This document shows, piece by piece, positions 63,640 through 64,000 of a stretch of 64,000 bases of DNA (position 1 is its first letter; every line of letters starts with the position of its first letter). Under the pieces are notes generated by a model. The model searched no databases. It was given only the letters and a program-made list of their open reading frames with translations, and was not told the origin of the DNA. The DNA lies in contig NZ_BBZJ01000013.1 in NCBI RefSeq assembly GCF_001417775.1, positions 592,034 through 656,033 of the forward strand, written 5' to 3'. Made by a program: the position numbers and the translations under genes. Source of the stretch: Streptomyces sp. TP-A0356. GTDB lineage: Bacteria > Actinomycetota > Actinomycetes > Streptomycetales > Streptomycetaceae.

Positions 63640-63713
63640 GGTGGGTGTAGCTCAGCTGGTAGAGCACCTGGTTGTGGTCCAGGATGCCGCGGGTTCGAGT
63701 CCCGTCACTCACC
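63640..63713 (+). tRNA. tRNA-His(GTG)
   Basis: A full cloverleaf is visible. The acceptor arms are GTGGGTG and CACTCAC, the D arm is GCTC/GAGC, the anticodon stem CCTGG/CCAGG with anticodon GTG at 63674-63676, and the T arm GCGGG-TTCGAGT-CCCGT. Position 63640 is the extra G(-1) pairing with C73, the identity element of tRNA-His. CCA is not encoded, as often in Streptomyces. Confidence 0.97.
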
Positions 63714-64000
63714 CTCTGTAGAGAGGCCGATGACCTGCAGTAACGGGGTCATCGGCCTCTTTCGTCGCCTCGGTGGCCACACCGGTGGCCACCCGGGATC
63801 TTGAGACACCCCCCCCCGCTTCCCGCCACCCGGGTCGTGGGCACGCTCCGTTCTTCTCGACGGCGTCAGACCGGATGCAGGAGCTGCCCGCTGTGTACTT
63901 GCCCTTCCGCTCGTAACCACGCCACCTCTTCAGATGCTTGACCGCGCCCTTTTGGTCGGCAGTCCTGAATTTCGCCACGAACTCCTTGAACTGGGTCAGT
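63709..64000 (-). CDS. 3' part of a lower-GC gene abutting tRNA-His; possible nucleotidyltransferase-like remnant
   Basis: An open frame enters from the right edge (LTQFKEFVAKFRTADQKGAV, then KHLKRWRGYERKGKYTAGSS) and stops inside the tRNA-His 3' end. The first 45 residues look protein-like, with a helix carrying LKRWR, a pattern seen in SMODS/CD-NTase and related nucleotidyltransferases. Codon use is less G/C-rich than in neighbours. The last 50 residues are translated from the tRNA terminator and adjoining repeats (GGTGGCCAC twice), so they are probably not native: the gene seems truncated or the frame shifts. Function is not assigned; family similarity is a weak impression. Confidence 0.3.
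   Translation of the reverse strand, partial: LTQFKEFVAKFRTADQKGAVKHLKRWRGYERKGKYTAGSSCIRSDAVEKNGACPRPGWREAGGGVSRSRVATGVATEATKEADDPVTAGHRPLYRG
63722..63760 (+). terminator. Strong terminator after tRNA-His
   Basis: AGAGGCCGATGACC (63722-63735) pairs perfectly with GGTCATCGGCCTCT (63747-63760), a 14-bp stem with an 11-nt loop followed by TTTC. It begins 8 bp after the tRNA. Confidence 0.92.

Noticed and set aside
62171..63712. 513-codon minus-strand open frame across the repeat, orn and tRNA-His
   Set aside because: It runs through a tRNA gene and tandem repeats and is antisense to the well-supported orn.

Overview
The window is high-GC actinobacterial chromosome, almost certainly from Streptomyces. 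It holds a complete desferrioxamine locus with two palindromic iron boxes, an AraC-family adpA gene with an in-frame TTA (bldA-dependent) codon next to oligoribonuclease, several twin-arginine signal peptides, a WXG100-like protein, a DUF397/XRE pair and very G/C-rich third codon positions. From memory, the gene order resembles the conserved chromosomal core of S. coelicolor around SCO2740-SCO2794; no alignment was run.

Layout. 1-2.1 kb: 5' part of a RecD-like helicase and a WXG100-like protein (both minus). 2.3-8.3 kb: a LacI-controlled ribose operon (lacI-rbsA-rbsCB fusion-rbsK-rbsD). 8.4-10.9 kb: two overlapping secreted phosphoesterases (PI-phosphatase-like and phospholipase C). 11.1-15.8 kb: a LacI regulator divergent from a tightly coupled operon of Gfo/Idh/MocA oxidoreductase, DUF993 TIM-barrel protein and sugar-phosphate isomerase/epimerase, with unknown substrate. 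15.9-21.1 kb: a MarR-GNAT fusion, a second TIM-barrel isomerase, a small hydrolase, a secreted GH3 NagZ-like enzyme and a small secreted protein. 21.4-26.6 kb: a single-chain ABC exporter with two unequal ATP sites, a broken small secreted gene and a penicillin-binding/beta-lactamase-fold serine hydrolase. 26.8-33.0 kb: a ThDP enzyme, ureohydrolase and Na+/solute symporter divergent from a PucR regulator, best read as a guanidino-compound (arginine-derived) catabolic unit. 33.1-42.5 kb: a phosphatase-like protein, TesB thioesterase, acyl-CoA dehydrogenase and TetR, then divergently a leucine/branched-chain catabolic operon (carboxyltransferase, biotin carboxylase/BCCP, HMG-CoA lyase, acyl-CoA dehydrogenase) with two near-identical operator palindromes between the arms. 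42.6-44.7 kb: an XRE/DUF397 pair and an isolated porphobilinogen deaminase. 44.7-51.9 kb: desEF and desABCD, each behind an iron box. 52-58.5 kb: GH20 hexosaminidase with a DasR-type dre site, a divergent DUF4429/SHOCT protein, a purple acid phosphatase-like protein, a small conserved protein and glmS. 58.6-64 kb: an acetate/succinate-transporter-like membrane protein, a universal stress protein, a minisatellite, a small membrane protein, adpA, a second minisatellite, orn, tRNA-His(GTG) with a strong terminator, and the edge of a lower-GC region.

The genes connect around nutrient scavenging: ribose and other sugars, phospholipid phosphate, amino-sugars (GH3, GH20, GlmS), branched-chain and guanidino amino-acid carbon, and iron. 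The dre-type site beside the siderophore cluster puts amino-sugar control physically next to iron control. I did not find an obvious complete new system. The least explained items are the permease/binding-protein fusion, the DUF993 operon, the two minisatellites flanking adpA, and a truncated lower-GC gene abutting tRNA-His whose helix resembles CD-NTase/SMODS nucleotidyltransferases.
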